From: Haematobia irritans
Taxonomy: Eukaryota > Arthropoda > Insecta > Diptera > Muscidae
Direction: 5' to 3'
Assembly: GCF_050003625.1 (NCBI RefSeq)
Contig: NC_134398.1
Location: forward strand, 17,806,997 to 17,870,996
DNA length: 64,000 bases
Shown here: positions 12,466 to 23,437 of the stretch, piece after piece
Numbering within the stretch: the first letter of the stretch is position 1
Layout of the letters: each line of letters starts with the position of its first letter
Notes under the pieces: generated by a model
What the model saw: the letters and a program-made list of their open reading frames with translations, nothing else
Databases searched by the model: none
What the model was told of the DNA's origin: nothing
Program-made: the position numbers and the translations under genes

Positions 12466-13012
12466 TGGGTTTACTTCCCTTAAGGATTTTGGTATTGATT
12501 CCGGGCCAAAGATGCGGCTTCTTTAAAATAAAGAAATTTTTTAGCGACCTATCTGGCTTTAGATCTAGGACAAATAAAATTAAAATTAGGATACAGATCT
12601 CATTTATCAAATTGTCGTTCTCTTTTCGAGATTTATTAATAAAGGTACTCAAGTACAAATAAATCCAAATTATAACGGATATTTCAAAGTAAAAAATGTT
12701 TCCTTAATTCCAAAAAAACATTAAACCAAAGACGCTAAATCCTCCTATATTTGAAGCGTTTTTATCTTAAATCTAAAGTTTCAATATGTCAGTTAATTTA
12801 AGGACAATTTCTTTAAATCAAAAATGTGTTTCTTTACTTTAAGGAAAATTTGCATTAGTTCAAAGTTATGCGACTTTAACGGAGGGACGCATATTTACAA
12901 AATTTGTGTCCTAAATTTAATGATAAATATTTTAAAGAAATTTGTCCTTAATATTTTGTAAATTACGCATCCTTAAAAAATATTTACGCATACCGTAAAT
13001 ATTTTTTTCAGT
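12466..13012 (+). mobile_element. F element, copy 1 (about 550-bp unknown interspersed repeat)
   Basis: This block aligns in inverted orientation with 60775-61373. Shared landmarks are CCCTTAAGGATTTTGGTATT, GATTCCGGGCCAAAGATG, a TTTAAGGACAATTTCTTTAA region, GCGACTTTAACGGAGG, and the end AAATATTTTTTTCAGTG. It sits between repeats X and Y, which are contiguous at 14497-14690, so it looks like an insertion. I see no coding capacity and no clear terminal inverted repeat. The superfamily is unknown. Confidence 0.6.
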
Positions 13013-13120
13013 GTAATTAAATAACTTTTTGGGTCCTACTTCATTTAGGGTTTGGGGCAAAGTTTCATGGGGCCCATATTCGTAGTTCCCGAAGCATAAT
13101 CCCGAAAAGAATTTGGGGCT
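13013..13120 (+). repeat. Repeat Y, first copy
   Basis: GGGTCCTACTTCATTTAGG, GGGGC.AAGTTTCATGGGGCC and CCATATTCGTAG match 14600-14690. It ends where the family A element begins. Confidence 0.6.
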
Positions 13121-14496
13121 TATTATACCCTCCACCATAGGATGGGGGGTATATTAACTTTGTCATTCCGTTTGTAACACATCGAAATATTGCTCTAAGA
13201 CCCCATAAAGTATGTATATTCTGGGTCGTGGTGAAATTCTGTGTCGATCTGAGCATGTCCGTCCGTCTGTTGAAATCACGCTAACTTCCGAACGAAACAA
13301 GCTATCGACTTGAAACTTGGCACAAGTAGTTGTTATTGATGTAGGTCGGATGGTATTGCAAATGGGTCATATCTGTCCACTTTTACGTATAGCCCCCATA
13401 TAAACGGACCACCAAATTTGGCTTGCGAGGCCTCTAAGAGAAGCAAATTTCATCCGATCCGGCTGAAATTTGGTACATGGTGTTAGTATATGGTCTCTAA
13501 CAACCATGTAAAAATTGGTCCACATTGGTCCATAATTATATATAGCCCTCATATAAACCGATCACCAGATTTGACCTCCGGAGCCTCTTGGAAGACCAAA
13601 ATTCATCTGATTCAATTGAAATTTGGTACGTGATGTTAATATATGGCCTCAAACTCCCATGCAAAAATTGGTCGAAATCTATCCATAATTATATATAGCT
13701 CCCATATAAACCGATCCCCAGATTTGACCTCCGGAGCCACTTGGAAGAGCAAAATTCATCCGTTTCGGTTGAAATTTGGTACGTGATGTTAGTATATGGT
13801 ATCCAATAACCATGCAGGAATTGGTTCATATCAGTCCATAATTATATATAACACCCATATAAACCGATCCCCAGATTTGACCTCCGGTGCCTTTTGGAGA
13901 AGCAAAATTCATCCGATCTGGTTGAGATTTTGTACGTGGTGGTAGTATATGATATTTAACAACCATGCGAAAAGTGGTCCATATCAGTCCATAATCATAT
14001 ATAGCCCCCATATAAACCGATCCCGATATTTGGTTTTGGAGCCTCTTGGAGGAGCAAATTTCATCCGAGTCAGTTGAAATTTGGTACATTGTGCTAGTAT
14101 ATGGCCGTTAACAACCATGCCTAACTAGGTCCATATCGGTCTATAGTTATATATAGCCCTCAGATAAATCGATCCCCAATCACACAAAAATTGGTCCATA
14201 TCAATAATTGTATATAGCCCCCATATAAGCGACCCCCATATTTCAATTCTGGCTCCCTACGTACCGTGCAAAAGTCCATATCGATTCGTAATTATTTGTA
14301 GACTTACCTACACATTCTTTTTTTTGTCTATTGTATACAACGTATGGACTAACTCACAATTTAGAAAACGATTTAAGATACCACAACCCAATTAATTCGA
14401 TTGTGGATGACAGTCTTTCGTAGAAGTTTCTACGCAATCCATGGTGGAGGGTACATAAGATTCGGCCTGGCCGAACTTACGGCCGTTTATACTTGT
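13121..14496 (-). mobile_element. Family A (153-bp-unit, mini-me-like) element, full length
   Basis: The 3' end lies on the left. TATACCCTCCACCAT and ATGGGGGGTATA form a hairpin, followed by the core ACTTTGTCATTCCGTTTGTAA, CATAAAGTATGTATATTCTG and GTCCGTCCGTCTG. The interior has units spaced exactly 153 bp, with TATAGC.C.CATATAAAC at 13541, 13694, 13847 and 14000. The right end carries TGGTGGAGGGTAC and the GC-rich arm CGGCCTGGCCGAACTTACGG, then TATACTTGT at about 14490. The GTCY tract next to a conserved core resembles the mini-me elements described in Drosophila. Whether it moves as a Helitron relative or a retroposon is unknown. Short minus-strand frames across the units are discussed under findings. 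Confidence 0.8.
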
Positions 14497-14690
14497 TTTC
14501 ATTTGAAATATTACGATTTATTTTCATAATACATATGGTTCCAAAAACAAAATGAAGTTACTCTTCAAAATACTTCAAAAATCTAGTGTTTTCCTTATAA
14601 TTATTTGGGGTCCTACTTCATTTAGGTTATGGGGCTAATTATCATGGGACCATATTTATAGTACCATTCATAACGCCGATATACTGGAAT
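14497..14690 (+). repeat. Repeat X-Y, contiguous second copy
   Basis: TTTTCATTTGAAATATTACG leads directly into GGGGTCCTACTTCATTTAGG. It is the uninterrupted counterpart of 12352-12465 plus 13013-13120 and so serves as an empty-site reference for the F element. Confidence 0.55.
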
Positions 14691-16028
14691 AGAGTTATAT
14701 CTGAAGAATGAATGGTAAATCAATGCAGCAGATGAATAGAAAGATTTATTTTGCCCTTCTGATCCGATTTTGCACCAATCCTGCATCGCAAAAGAACATT
14801 TTCCTTAAATTTCTATATAGGCCTGTGTTTAAGAAATACATGATTGCATATGATGAACATTTCCCCTTTTGTAATTTGTACGCAAAACCAAGTTTATTTC
14901 AAACCACCCAAGGGTATGCAACAATTTTTACTCGTTTTGTTTTGTTTTTTTTTTTTGGTTCTTTTCATCAACAATTACTGACACCACAACATTTGACTTT
15001 TTCTATTCACCTTCTTGTCTGATTTTGTCGTTGTCATTGTGCTCACCACACTGCATACCAAAGAGTTGCTGATGTTGACCTGGTATTGTTTTTAGAACAA
15101 AGAGAAAGAACAAAAAAAAAAAAACAAAATCAAGGATATTTTTGAGATATATCCCTGAGGGTATACACTAGGTTTTGCTCTATAAGCGCCTATGTACATA
15201 CTATTGTATATGTGTTCATATATTTTCCTCACCATTTGGTTCAAAGGTAAACAACACAATCAATTTTCATTTGACAAATAAATGTTGACCCACAATGGTA
15301 AACCATAAGTGGAAGCAAGTGCATATGAATGAATGTTGCCTGTATGCAGTTTGTGTTTTTTTGTTTAATGGAAACCTTGCCGTAAGCTATGCAAAAATCT
15401 TTGTTTTAATGACATGCACCGTATGTAGGCAACATAAAATAACAATATGAATATATACAGAGAATATTTAGAAAGAATTTATTTATGGAACCAAGGGTGG
15501 TTGGGGAAACTTTTACAAATATTTTTAGTATGAATACTGGATTTCGATTGCTTAAAAAAACATTTTTGTTATAAATATGTGGAATAGTTGTGAAGAAATT
15601 CGAGTGTATAATTTTTATCTCCTACGCCAGAATAATTAAATCAATGCCTAAATAAGAGTTACTATTCTGAAAAAAAAAACATTAAGGTCTGAAACTTCTT
15701 TTAAACCTCAACTAACGAGATGGACATACAGATTTTGATATCTAATTTTGGAAAACATAGACATATTAGCTTCACAACTACTACTGACCGCTCTATCTAC
15801 TACTGAGAAATTTTCTTCACAATTGTCTGCATAATAAAGCTGTGGTACGAAAAGGAGCAAAATCTTCCAAATTATAGTATAGGAATTTTAAATTGAATTT
15901 TATGTTAACGGTGGGTACTTAGTTCGAGTAAAATCAAAAATAAATAAAGCCTTTTTGGTAACTTGAAGGGGAAGAAATCAAGGCAGCAATTCAATACCTT
16001 TATTTTCTTCCAAATGAATTATTACAAA
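14691..16028. other. Unique spacer, no gene seen
   Basis: The longest open frame (14708-15022, plus, 104 codons) has no recognisable domain and no splice-like or promoter context. A-runs occur at about 15112-15125 and 15670-15680. Nothing else is recognised. Confidence 0.5.
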
Positions 16029-17777
16029 AGAAGTATATACGGCCGCAAGTTCGCCCAGGCCGAATCTTATGTACCCTCCACCAAGGATTGCGTAGAAACT
16101 TCTACGAAAGACTGTAATCCACAATCGAATTACTTGGGTTGTGGTATCTTAAAACTTCTTAACATCGTTTTCTAAATTGTGAGTTAGTCTACACGTGGTA
16201 TATATTAGACAAAAAAGGTATGTATAGGTAAGTCTACAAATAATTACGAATCGTTATGGACTTTTGGACGGTACGTAGAGAGCCAGAATAGAAATATGGG
16301 GGCTATATACAATTATGAACTTGATATGGACCAATTTTTGTGTGATTGGGGATCGATTTATCTGAAGGCTATATATAACTATAGACCGATATGGACCTAG
16401 TTAGGCATGGTTGTTAGCGGCCATATACTAACACAATGTACCAAATTTCCACTGACTCGGATGACATTTTTGGCATGATTGTTAATTATCATATACTACC
16501 ACCACGTACCAAATTTCAACCAGATCGGATGAATTTTGCTTCTCCAAAAGGCACCGGAGGTCAAATCTGAGGGTCTGTTTATATGGGGGCTATATATAAT
16601 TATGGACTGATATGAACCAATTCCAGCATGGTTGTTGGATACCATATACTAACATCATGTAACAAATTTCAACAGAATCGGATGAATTTTGCTCTTCCAA
16701 GGGGCTCCGGAGTTCAAATCTGGTGATCGGTTTATATGGGGGCTAGACGTAATTATGAACCGATATGGACCAATTCTGGCATGGTCATTAGAGACCATAT
16801 ACTAACACCATGTACCAAATTTCAACCAGATCGAATGGATTTTGTTTCTCCAAAAGGCACCGGAGGTCAAATCTAGGGATCGGTTTATATGGGGGCTACA
16901 AATAATTATGGACTGACATTAACCAATTCCAGCATGGTTGTTGGATACCATATACTAACATCACTTACCAAATTTGAACTGAATCAAATAAATTTTGGTC
17001 TTCCAAGACTCTCCGGAGGTCAAATCTGGTGATCGGTTTATATATATAATTATTGACCGATGTGGAGCAATTTTTGCATGGTCATTAGATACCATATACT
17101 AACACCATGTACCAAATTTCAGGCGGATCGGATGAAATTTGCTTCTCTTAGAGGCTCCGCAAGCCAAATTGCGGGATCGGTTTATATAGGGGCTATATAT
17201 AATTATTGACCGATGTGGACCAATTTTTGTATGATTCTTAGAGACCATATACTACCACCATGTACCAAATTTCAGACGGATCGGATGAAATTTGCTTCTC
17301 TTAGAGGCTCCGCAAGTCAAATCGGGGGATCGGTTTATATGGGGGCTATATATAATTATTGACCAATGTGGACCAATTTTTGCATAGTTGTTAGAGACCA
17401 TATACTTACACCATGTACCAAATTTCAGCCGGATCGGATGAAATTTGCTTCCCTAAGGGGATCCGCAAGCCAAATCTGAGCGTCGGTTTATATGGGGGCT
17501 ATACGTAAAAGTGGTCCGATATGGCCCATTTGCAATACCATCTGGCCTACGTCAAGAACAACAACTTGTGCCAAGTTTCAAGCCGATAGCTTGTTTCGTT
17601 CGGAAGTTAGCGTGCTTTCAACAGACGGGCGGGCGGACGCACATGCCTAGATCGACTCGGTATTTCACCACGACCCAGAATATATATACTTTATGGGGTC
17701 ATAGAGCAATATTTCGATGTGTTACAAACGGAATGACAAAGTTAATATACCCCTATCCTATGGTGGAGGGTATAAAA
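16029..17777 (+). mobile_element. Family A element, full length
   Basis: It starts with AAGTATATACGGCCG and the GC-rich arm, then TGTACCCTCCACCA and an AACTTCTACGAAAGACTG phrase. The interior is about eight related units. The GGGGGCTATA landmark falls at 16585, 16738 and 16891 and again at 17188, 17341 and 17494, each step 153 bp. One unit near 17040 is deleted. The 3' part has TTCGGAAGTTAGCGTG, a GACGGGCGGGCGGACG tract, CCACGACCCAGAATATATA, and the closing hairpin CCTATGGTGGAGGGTATAAA. Confidence 0.8.
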
Positions 17778-18319
17778 ATAATTACGAGTTTAAAGAGAGC
17801 GTATATAAGGCCACTTTTTTGGTTCTATTTGAAAGGATAATGAAGTTAATGAATACAACATTTTCATTTTCCATTAGTTGGCCTGCAGTTTTGTTTTTGG
17901 CTTCTATTTTGTTGCTTCAGTTACATTTTGTTGGCCTCATTTTCAACAGTCCGATATTCTTTGGGCTCTTAATTAATTTGGGTATTATGGCTCATTCCTT
18001 GGGTGTCATGTTCAAGTTTAGGAAAATACGAACATAAAAAGGTATCACCTAAACCTGATGTCTATACCTCTTTTATTTCTTATCTTAATACTCTAATATC
18101 TCTATGACTTTTAGGTCTTGCCAGGCCTTAATCTTGTCGTTGTTTGTGAAGATTTAATTTCTAGTATTTTGTATTTGCTTGGAGTTCAGATTACCCTATA
18201 TAAACTCATTTGAATCAGTGTAAATGTCCACTGAGAAATTTAATGTACATAAAAATTCTCGAATACCCAATAAACAATTCCAATTTATTTTATGTACACT
18301 AGCCAAGGTATTAGTTCCT
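17778..18319. other. Spacer, no recognisable gene
   Basis: The block at about 17820-18030 (TTGGCCTG.AGTTTTG, GGGCTCTTAATTAATTTGGG) is reminiscent of repeats X and Y but too diverged to assign. No coding or RNA feature is supported. Confidence 0.45.
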
Positions 18320-19816
18320 GGGTGCGTACCACTGAGACCTTCGGGTGTACGGTTCACCTCGTTTTATTATTTCAATGTACAGTTTCACCAATGAGGTATT
18401 CGTTTCAACAGCTTCAACACTAATTTTGTGTCCCCTACATAGTGGGATCTAGTATGGAGAGTTCCCCATTGAATTTTTGGGTCTACCACTCGCCCACTGA
18501 ATTGATAGAATTTACATATTCCCCACTAAGTTCTTCGAAGCTACAGTTCCCTCTACTGATGTCTTCGGAACAACAGTTTTTCCGCTGATGAACTAGAGCA
18601 GAAATTAGTTCGATGAGTTCTTCCAATCTCCGCTGACCTCTTTGGATCTACAGTTCCACCACTGAGTACTGTAGATACACAGTGGGCCAACTGAATTGTT
18701 TGGATTTTCTGTTACCGCACTGAATTTTACGGCCCAACAGTTTCATCGCTGAATTCGTTGGATCAATTGTTCAATAACTAAGATCTTCTGTTCGTCAGTT
18801 CCCCCACTGAATTGCTTTAATATACACTTCCTCTCAATGAGTTCATCGGTTCAATTACAATGTCGCAAAGATCTTTGTGTCAGCAGTTCCCCCGATGAAT
18901 ATTTTGGACCTATAGTTTCCTCTTTGAACTGCTCGAATTTATAGATCCCTCACTGATTTTTTCGAATCTATATTTCTTCGGACCCACTGATTGTCGTTTC
19001 AGATTGTCGTTTCAGTTTCTACAAAGAGTTTTTCCGTTCAACTGTGTTCGTCAGAGCTATTGTTCCATCACCGATAGCTTCATGTTGACCGTTGCTTCAC
19101 TGAATTTTTCAGATCTACAGTTCCGCCACTGTGTTTCCTGGATCTGCACTTCGTCCATTGAATTTCGCATCTACCTCCAGATCCTCCATTGGGTTCCTCA
19201 AATTTACAATTCCCCCAATGAGCACTTACGAACTGTACTTCTCCTACTGTGCTTCTTGGATCGACACTTCGCTCATTGAATTTCGCACCTACATTTCCCT
19301 CAGTAGATGCGCTAATTCGAGCAATTCAGTATTCCTCGAATTAGCAGTTCCTGCACTGAGTTCTTTGAATCTACAGTCCCCCAACTGAATTCTTTGAAAC
19401 TACAATTTTCTGAATTTTCTGACTGACAACTGAATTTTTCAGAACTAAAGATCTACCATTGAATTTTTCGAATCCACTGTTCTTTGTATCTACAGCTCCT
19501 CCAGAAAATTTCCCGAATCTACAATTTCACCAATAAGTTCTTCTGATCCACAGTTCTTGCACAGAGTTGTTTTGTGGCACACAGTTTCACCAATAAGTTC
19601 GGACTCGGCTATAAAAAGGAGATCAGTTGTCATTGAGCTTAACATGGAATCGGGCAGCACTCAGTGATAAGAGAGAAGTTCACCAATGTGGTATCACAAT
19701 GGACTGAATAGTCTAAGTGAGCCTCATACATCGGGCTGCCACCTAACCTAACCTTCTCCAATAAGTTCTTCGGATCTACAGTCTCCCCGCCGAGTTCTTT
19801 CGATCTCTGATTCTCC
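18320..19816 (+). repeat. Decayed 30-bp minisatellite array, interrupted by a SINE
   Basis: The block repeats an approximate unit CCACTGAATTCTTCGGATC then TACAGTTCCC at 28-31 bp intervals, for example the CACTGA/CACTAAG starts at 18493, 18523, 18553 and 18582. Units are heavily diverged, so this is an old array. It is unrelated in sequence to the 29-bp T array. Array text resumes at 19757-19816 after the SINE at 19601-19753. Open frames at 19004-19388 follow the repeat and are not genes. Confidence 0.75.
19601..19753 (+). mobile_element. tRNA-derived SINE, 5'-truncated, inside the 30-bp array
   Basis: It begins GGACTCGGCTATAAAAAGG and runs through ATTGAGCTTAACATGGAATC and CAATGGACTGAATAGTC to the ACCTAACCTAACC tail. 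CCAATAAGTTC is present on both sides (19590-19600 and 19758-19768) and could be the target duplication, though the host array itself carries similar text. Confidence 0.9.
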
Positions 19817-19819
19817 ACC

Positions 19820-20151
19820 GTGGTGCAATGATTACTATGCCCGCCTTGCATACTCAGGGTCGTGGATTCAAACCCAGTTTTGACCAAACACCAACAAGTT
19901 TATTCAGCGTTGGTTTATCCCCTCTCAGTAATGCTGGTGACATTTCTAAGTGTTTCAAAGCTATGTTGGTTCTCTACAATGTGGAACGCCGGTCGGCCTC
20001 GGCTATAAAAAGGAGATCCCTTGTTATTGAGCTTAACTTAGAATCGGGCAGCAATCAGTGATGAGAGAGAAAGGTCACCACAGTGGTATCACAATGGACT
20101 CAATAGTTTAATGAGTCTGAAATATAGGTATGCCCTAGGTATAACCTAACC
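19820..20151 (+). mobile_element. tRNA-derived SINE, full length
   Basis: The head resembles a tRNA gene. An A-box-like TGGTGCAATGATTACTATGC (19821-19840) and a B-box-like GGATTCAAACC (19864-19874) would form an internal RNA polymerase III promoter. The body shares TCTCAGTAATGCTGGTGACA, GTGGAACGCCG, CTATAAAAAGGAGATCCC and TTGAGCTTAACTTAGAATC with the copies at 12148 and 19601. It ends in an ACCTAACCTAG tail directly beside the mariner end. SINEs of this type depend on a partner LINE for movement; none is visible here. Confidence 0.9.
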
Positions 20152-20341
20152 TAGCAGGTTGGCTGGTAAGTCCCCGGTCTGACACACAGATGGCGTCGCT
20201 AGTATTAAATGCGTATTTTTTATATATAGTACCAACCTTCAAATGATTCGTGTCAAAATTTGACGTCTGTAAATCAATTAGTTTGTGAGATAGAGCGTCT
20301 TTTGTGAAGCAACTTTTGTTATTGTGAAAAAAATGGAAAAA

Positions 20342-22330
20342 CAAGTATATACGGCCGTAAGTTCGGCCAGGCCGAAGCTTATGTACCCTCCATCATGGAT
20401 TGCGTAGAAACTTCATCTAAACACTACCATCCACAGTCGAATTACTTAAGTTGTGGTAACGCTTGCCGATGGCAAGGTATCTTAAAACCTCCTAACACCA
20501 TCTTCTAAATTGTATGTAAGTCCATACATGGTATATATTAAATGAAAAAAGATCGATCCAATACGTATATAATTCAGTTTGACAAAGTAGACATAAAATT
20601 TTGACAACATTTTCTACAGAAATAAAATTTTAACAAAATTTTCTATAGAAATAAAATTTTCACAAAATTTTCTATAGAAATAAAATTGTGACAATGATGA
20701 AAATTTTATTATGAACCGAATAAAATTTTAACAAAATTTTCTCTGGAAATAAAATTTTGACAAAATTTTCTAAAGAAATAAAATTTAGGTAGATTATTTC
20801 TGGCTCTAGTGGCAACCATGATTATGAACCGATATGGATCAATTTTTGTGTGATTGGATCAATTTTGGTATGGTTGTTAGCGACCATATACTAACACCTC
20901 GTGCCTAATTTGAACCGGATCGGAATTTAACTCCTCCAAGAGGCTCCGGAGGTCAAATCTGGAGAATGTTTTATATGGGGGCTATATAATTATGGACCGA
21001 TATGGGCCAATTCTGGCACGGTTGTTAAAGATCATATACTAACACCATGTTCCAAATTACAACCGGATTGGATGAAATTTGCTTCTCTTGGAGACTTCGC
21101 AACCCAAATATGGGGATCGGTTTATATGGGGGCTATATATAATTATGAACCGATGTGGACCAATTTTTGCATGGTTGTTAGAGACCATATACCAATATCA
21201 TGTACCAAATTTCAGGCGGATCGGATGAAATTTTCTTCTCTTTGAGGCTCCGCAAGCCAAATCTGGAGATCGGTTTATATGGGGTCTATATATAATTATG
21301 GAACGATGTGGATCAATTTTTGCATGGTTGTTAGGGACCATATACCAACATCATGTACCAAATTTCAGCCGGATCGGATGAAATTTGCTTCTCTTTGAGG
21401 CTCAGCAAGCCAAATCTGGGGATCGGTTTATATGGGGGCTATATATAATTATGGACCGATGTGGACCAATTTTTGCATGACTGTTAGAGACCATATACCA
21501 ACACTATGTAACAAATTTCAGCCGGATCGGATGAAATTTTCTTCTCATTGAGGCTCCGCAAGCCAAATCTGGGTATCGGTTTATATGGGGGCTATATATA
21601 ATTATGGACCGCTGTGAACCAATTTTTGTATGGTTGTTAGAGACCATATACTTACACCATGTACCAAATTTCAGCCAGATCGGATGAAATTTTGGTTCTC
21701 TTAGAGGCTCCGCAAGCCAAATCGGGGCATCGGTTTATATGGGGGCTATTTATAATTATGGACCTATGTGGACCAATTTTTGCATGGTTGTTAGAGACCA
21801 TATACTAACACCATGTACCAAATTTCAGCCGGATCGGATGAAATTTGCTTCTCTTTTAGGCTCCGCAAGCCAAATCTGGGGATCGGTTTATATCGGGGCT
21901 ATACGTAAAAGTGGACCGATGTGGACCAATTTGCATGGTTGTTAGAGACCATATACCAACACCATGTACCAAATTTCAGCCGGATCGGATGAAATATGCT
22001 TCTGTTAGAGGCTCCACAAGCCAAATCTGAGGGTCCCTTTATATGGGGGCTATACGTAAAAGTGGACCGATATGGCCCATTTTCAATACCATCCGACCTA
22101 CATCGATAACAACTACTTGTGCCAAGTTTCAAGTCGATAGCTTGTTTCGTTCGGAAGTTAGCGTGATTTCAACAGACGGACGGACGGACGGACGGACGGA
22201 CATGCTTAGATCGACTCAGAATTTCACCACGACCCAGAATATATATACTTTATGGGGTCTTAGAGCAATATTTCGATGTGTTACAAACGGAATGACAAAG
22301 TTAATATACCCCCATCCTATGATGGAGGGT
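20342..22330 (+). mobile_element. Family A element inserted in the mariner
   Basis: It starts CAAGTATATACGGCCGTAAG with the GC-rich arm and TGTACCCTCCATCATGG. About eight units follow, with the GGGGGCTATA landmark at 21128, 21281, 21434 and 21587 (153-bp steps), then 21741, 21894 and 22045. The 3' part has TTCGGAAGTTAGCGTGATTT, a GACG tract at 22176-22202, ACCACGACCCAGAATATATA, ATTTCGATGTGTTACAAACG, and the hairpin CCTATGATGGAGGGTAT. Both junctions fall in the A-run of the mariner's first codons, so any target duplication is hidden in A residues. A T fragment interrupts its 5' region. Confidence 0.85.
20560..20817 (+). mobile_element. T element fragment with 3' terminus, nested in family A
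   Basis: About seven plus-oriented 29-bp units (20588-20785) lead into AGGTAGATTATTTCTGGCTC and the terminus AGTGGCAACC (20808-20817). The family A text then resumes at ATTATGAACCGATATGG. In the copy at 16197-16350 the corresponding family A stretch is uninterrupted. The left border is not sharply defined. Confidence 0.7.
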
Positions 22331-23437
22331 ATAAAAAGGAATTTCGTGTTTTGATAAAATACTGTTTTCTGAAGGGAAAAAATACGGTGGAAGCAAAAAC
22401 TTGCCTTGATAACGAATTTCCGGACACTGTCCCAGGGAAATCAACAATAATTGATTGGTATGCAAAATTCAAGCGTGGTGAAATGAGCACGGAGGACGGT
22501 GAACGGATTGGCCGTCCGAAAGAGGTGGTTACCGACGAAAACATCACAAAAATCCCCAAAATGATTTTGAATGACCGTAAAATGAAGTTGATCGAGATAG
22601 CAGAGGCCTTAAAGATATCAAAGGAACGTAGTGGTCATACCATTCATCAATATTTGGATATGCGGAAGCTCTGAGCAAAATGGGTGCCGCGCGAGCTGAC
22701 ATTTGACCAAAAATAACAACGTGTTGATGATTCTGAGCGGTGTTTGCAGCTGTTAACTCGTAATACATCCGAGTTTTTCCATCTATATGTGACAATGGAT
22801 GAAACATAGCTCCATCACTACACTCCTGAGTCCAATCGACAGTCGGATGAGTGGACAGCGACCGGTGAACCTTCTCCGAAGCGTGGAAAGACTCAAAAGT
22901 CAGCTGGCAAAGTAATAGCCTCTGTTTTTTGGGATGTGCATGGAATAATTTTTATCGATTATACTGAGAAGGGAAAAACCATCAACAGTGACTATTATAT
23001 GGCGTTATTGGAGCGTTTGAAGGTCGAAATCGCGGCAAAACGGCCCCATATGAAGAAGAAAAAAGTGTTGTTCCACCAAGACAAAGCACCGTGCTACAAG
23101 TCATTGAGAACGATGGCAAAATTCATGAATTGGGCTTTGAATTGCTTCCCCACCCACCATGTTCTCCAGATCTGGCCCCCAGCGACTTTTTCTTGTTCTC
23201 AGACCTCAAAAGGATGCTCGCAGGGAAAAAATTTGGCTGCAATGAAGAGGTGATCGCCGAAACTGAGGTCTATTTTGAGGCAAAACCGAAGGAGTACTAC
23301 CAAAATGGTATTAAAAAATTGGAAGGTCGTTACAATCGTTGTATCGCTCTTGAAGGGAACTATGTTGAATAATAAAAATTTTGACAAAAAAATGTGTTTT
23401 TCTTTGTTAGACCGGGGACTTATCAGCCAACCTGTTA

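Larger units (their letters stand above)
20333..23372 (+). pseudogene. mariner (Himar1-like) transposase pseudogene
   Basis: The ATG is at 20333. After three codons the frame is broken by the family A insertion and resumes at about 22331. The normal product (about 348 residues in Himar1) cuts and joins mariner ends in the nucleus with an N-terminal helix-turn-helix domain and a DD34D catalytic core. Lesions are TGA at 22672-22674 in place of a cysteine codon, TAA at 22714-22716, TAG at 22807-22809 just after the first catalytic aspartate, and a one-base deletion at about 23117-23121 that shifts the frame. All three catalytic aspartate codons remain (22798-22800, 23080-23082, 23169-23171). The residue after the second is changed from the usual N to K. 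The natural stop is at 23370-23372. Confidence 0.93.
20154..23435 (+). mobile_element. mariner element, irritans subfamily (Himar1-like), interrupted
   Basis: The left end GCAGGTTGGCTGGTAAGTCC (20154) and right end GGACTTATCAGCCAACCTGT (to 23435) are near-perfect inverted repeats. They are flanked by the TA target duplication of Tc1/mariner elements (20152-20153 and 23436-23437). The untranslated leader and the transposase reading match what I recall of Himar1. A 2-kb family A element is inserted at about 20342-22330, within the first codons of the transposase. Removing it leaves a unit of about 1.3 kb, the usual mariner length. Many lesions show that it cannot make its own transposase. Confidence 0.93.

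Noticed and set aside
13367..14089. Minus-strand frames in the 153-bp units as genes
   Set aside because: The unit length is a multiple of three, so frames persist by repetition. Stops appear in many units and no copy is open across the array. Kept only as a finding about the shared frame.
19820..19880. A functional tRNA gene at the SINE head
   Set aside because: A and B boxes are recognisable but a cloverleaf cannot be completed, and the sequence continues into the SINE body.
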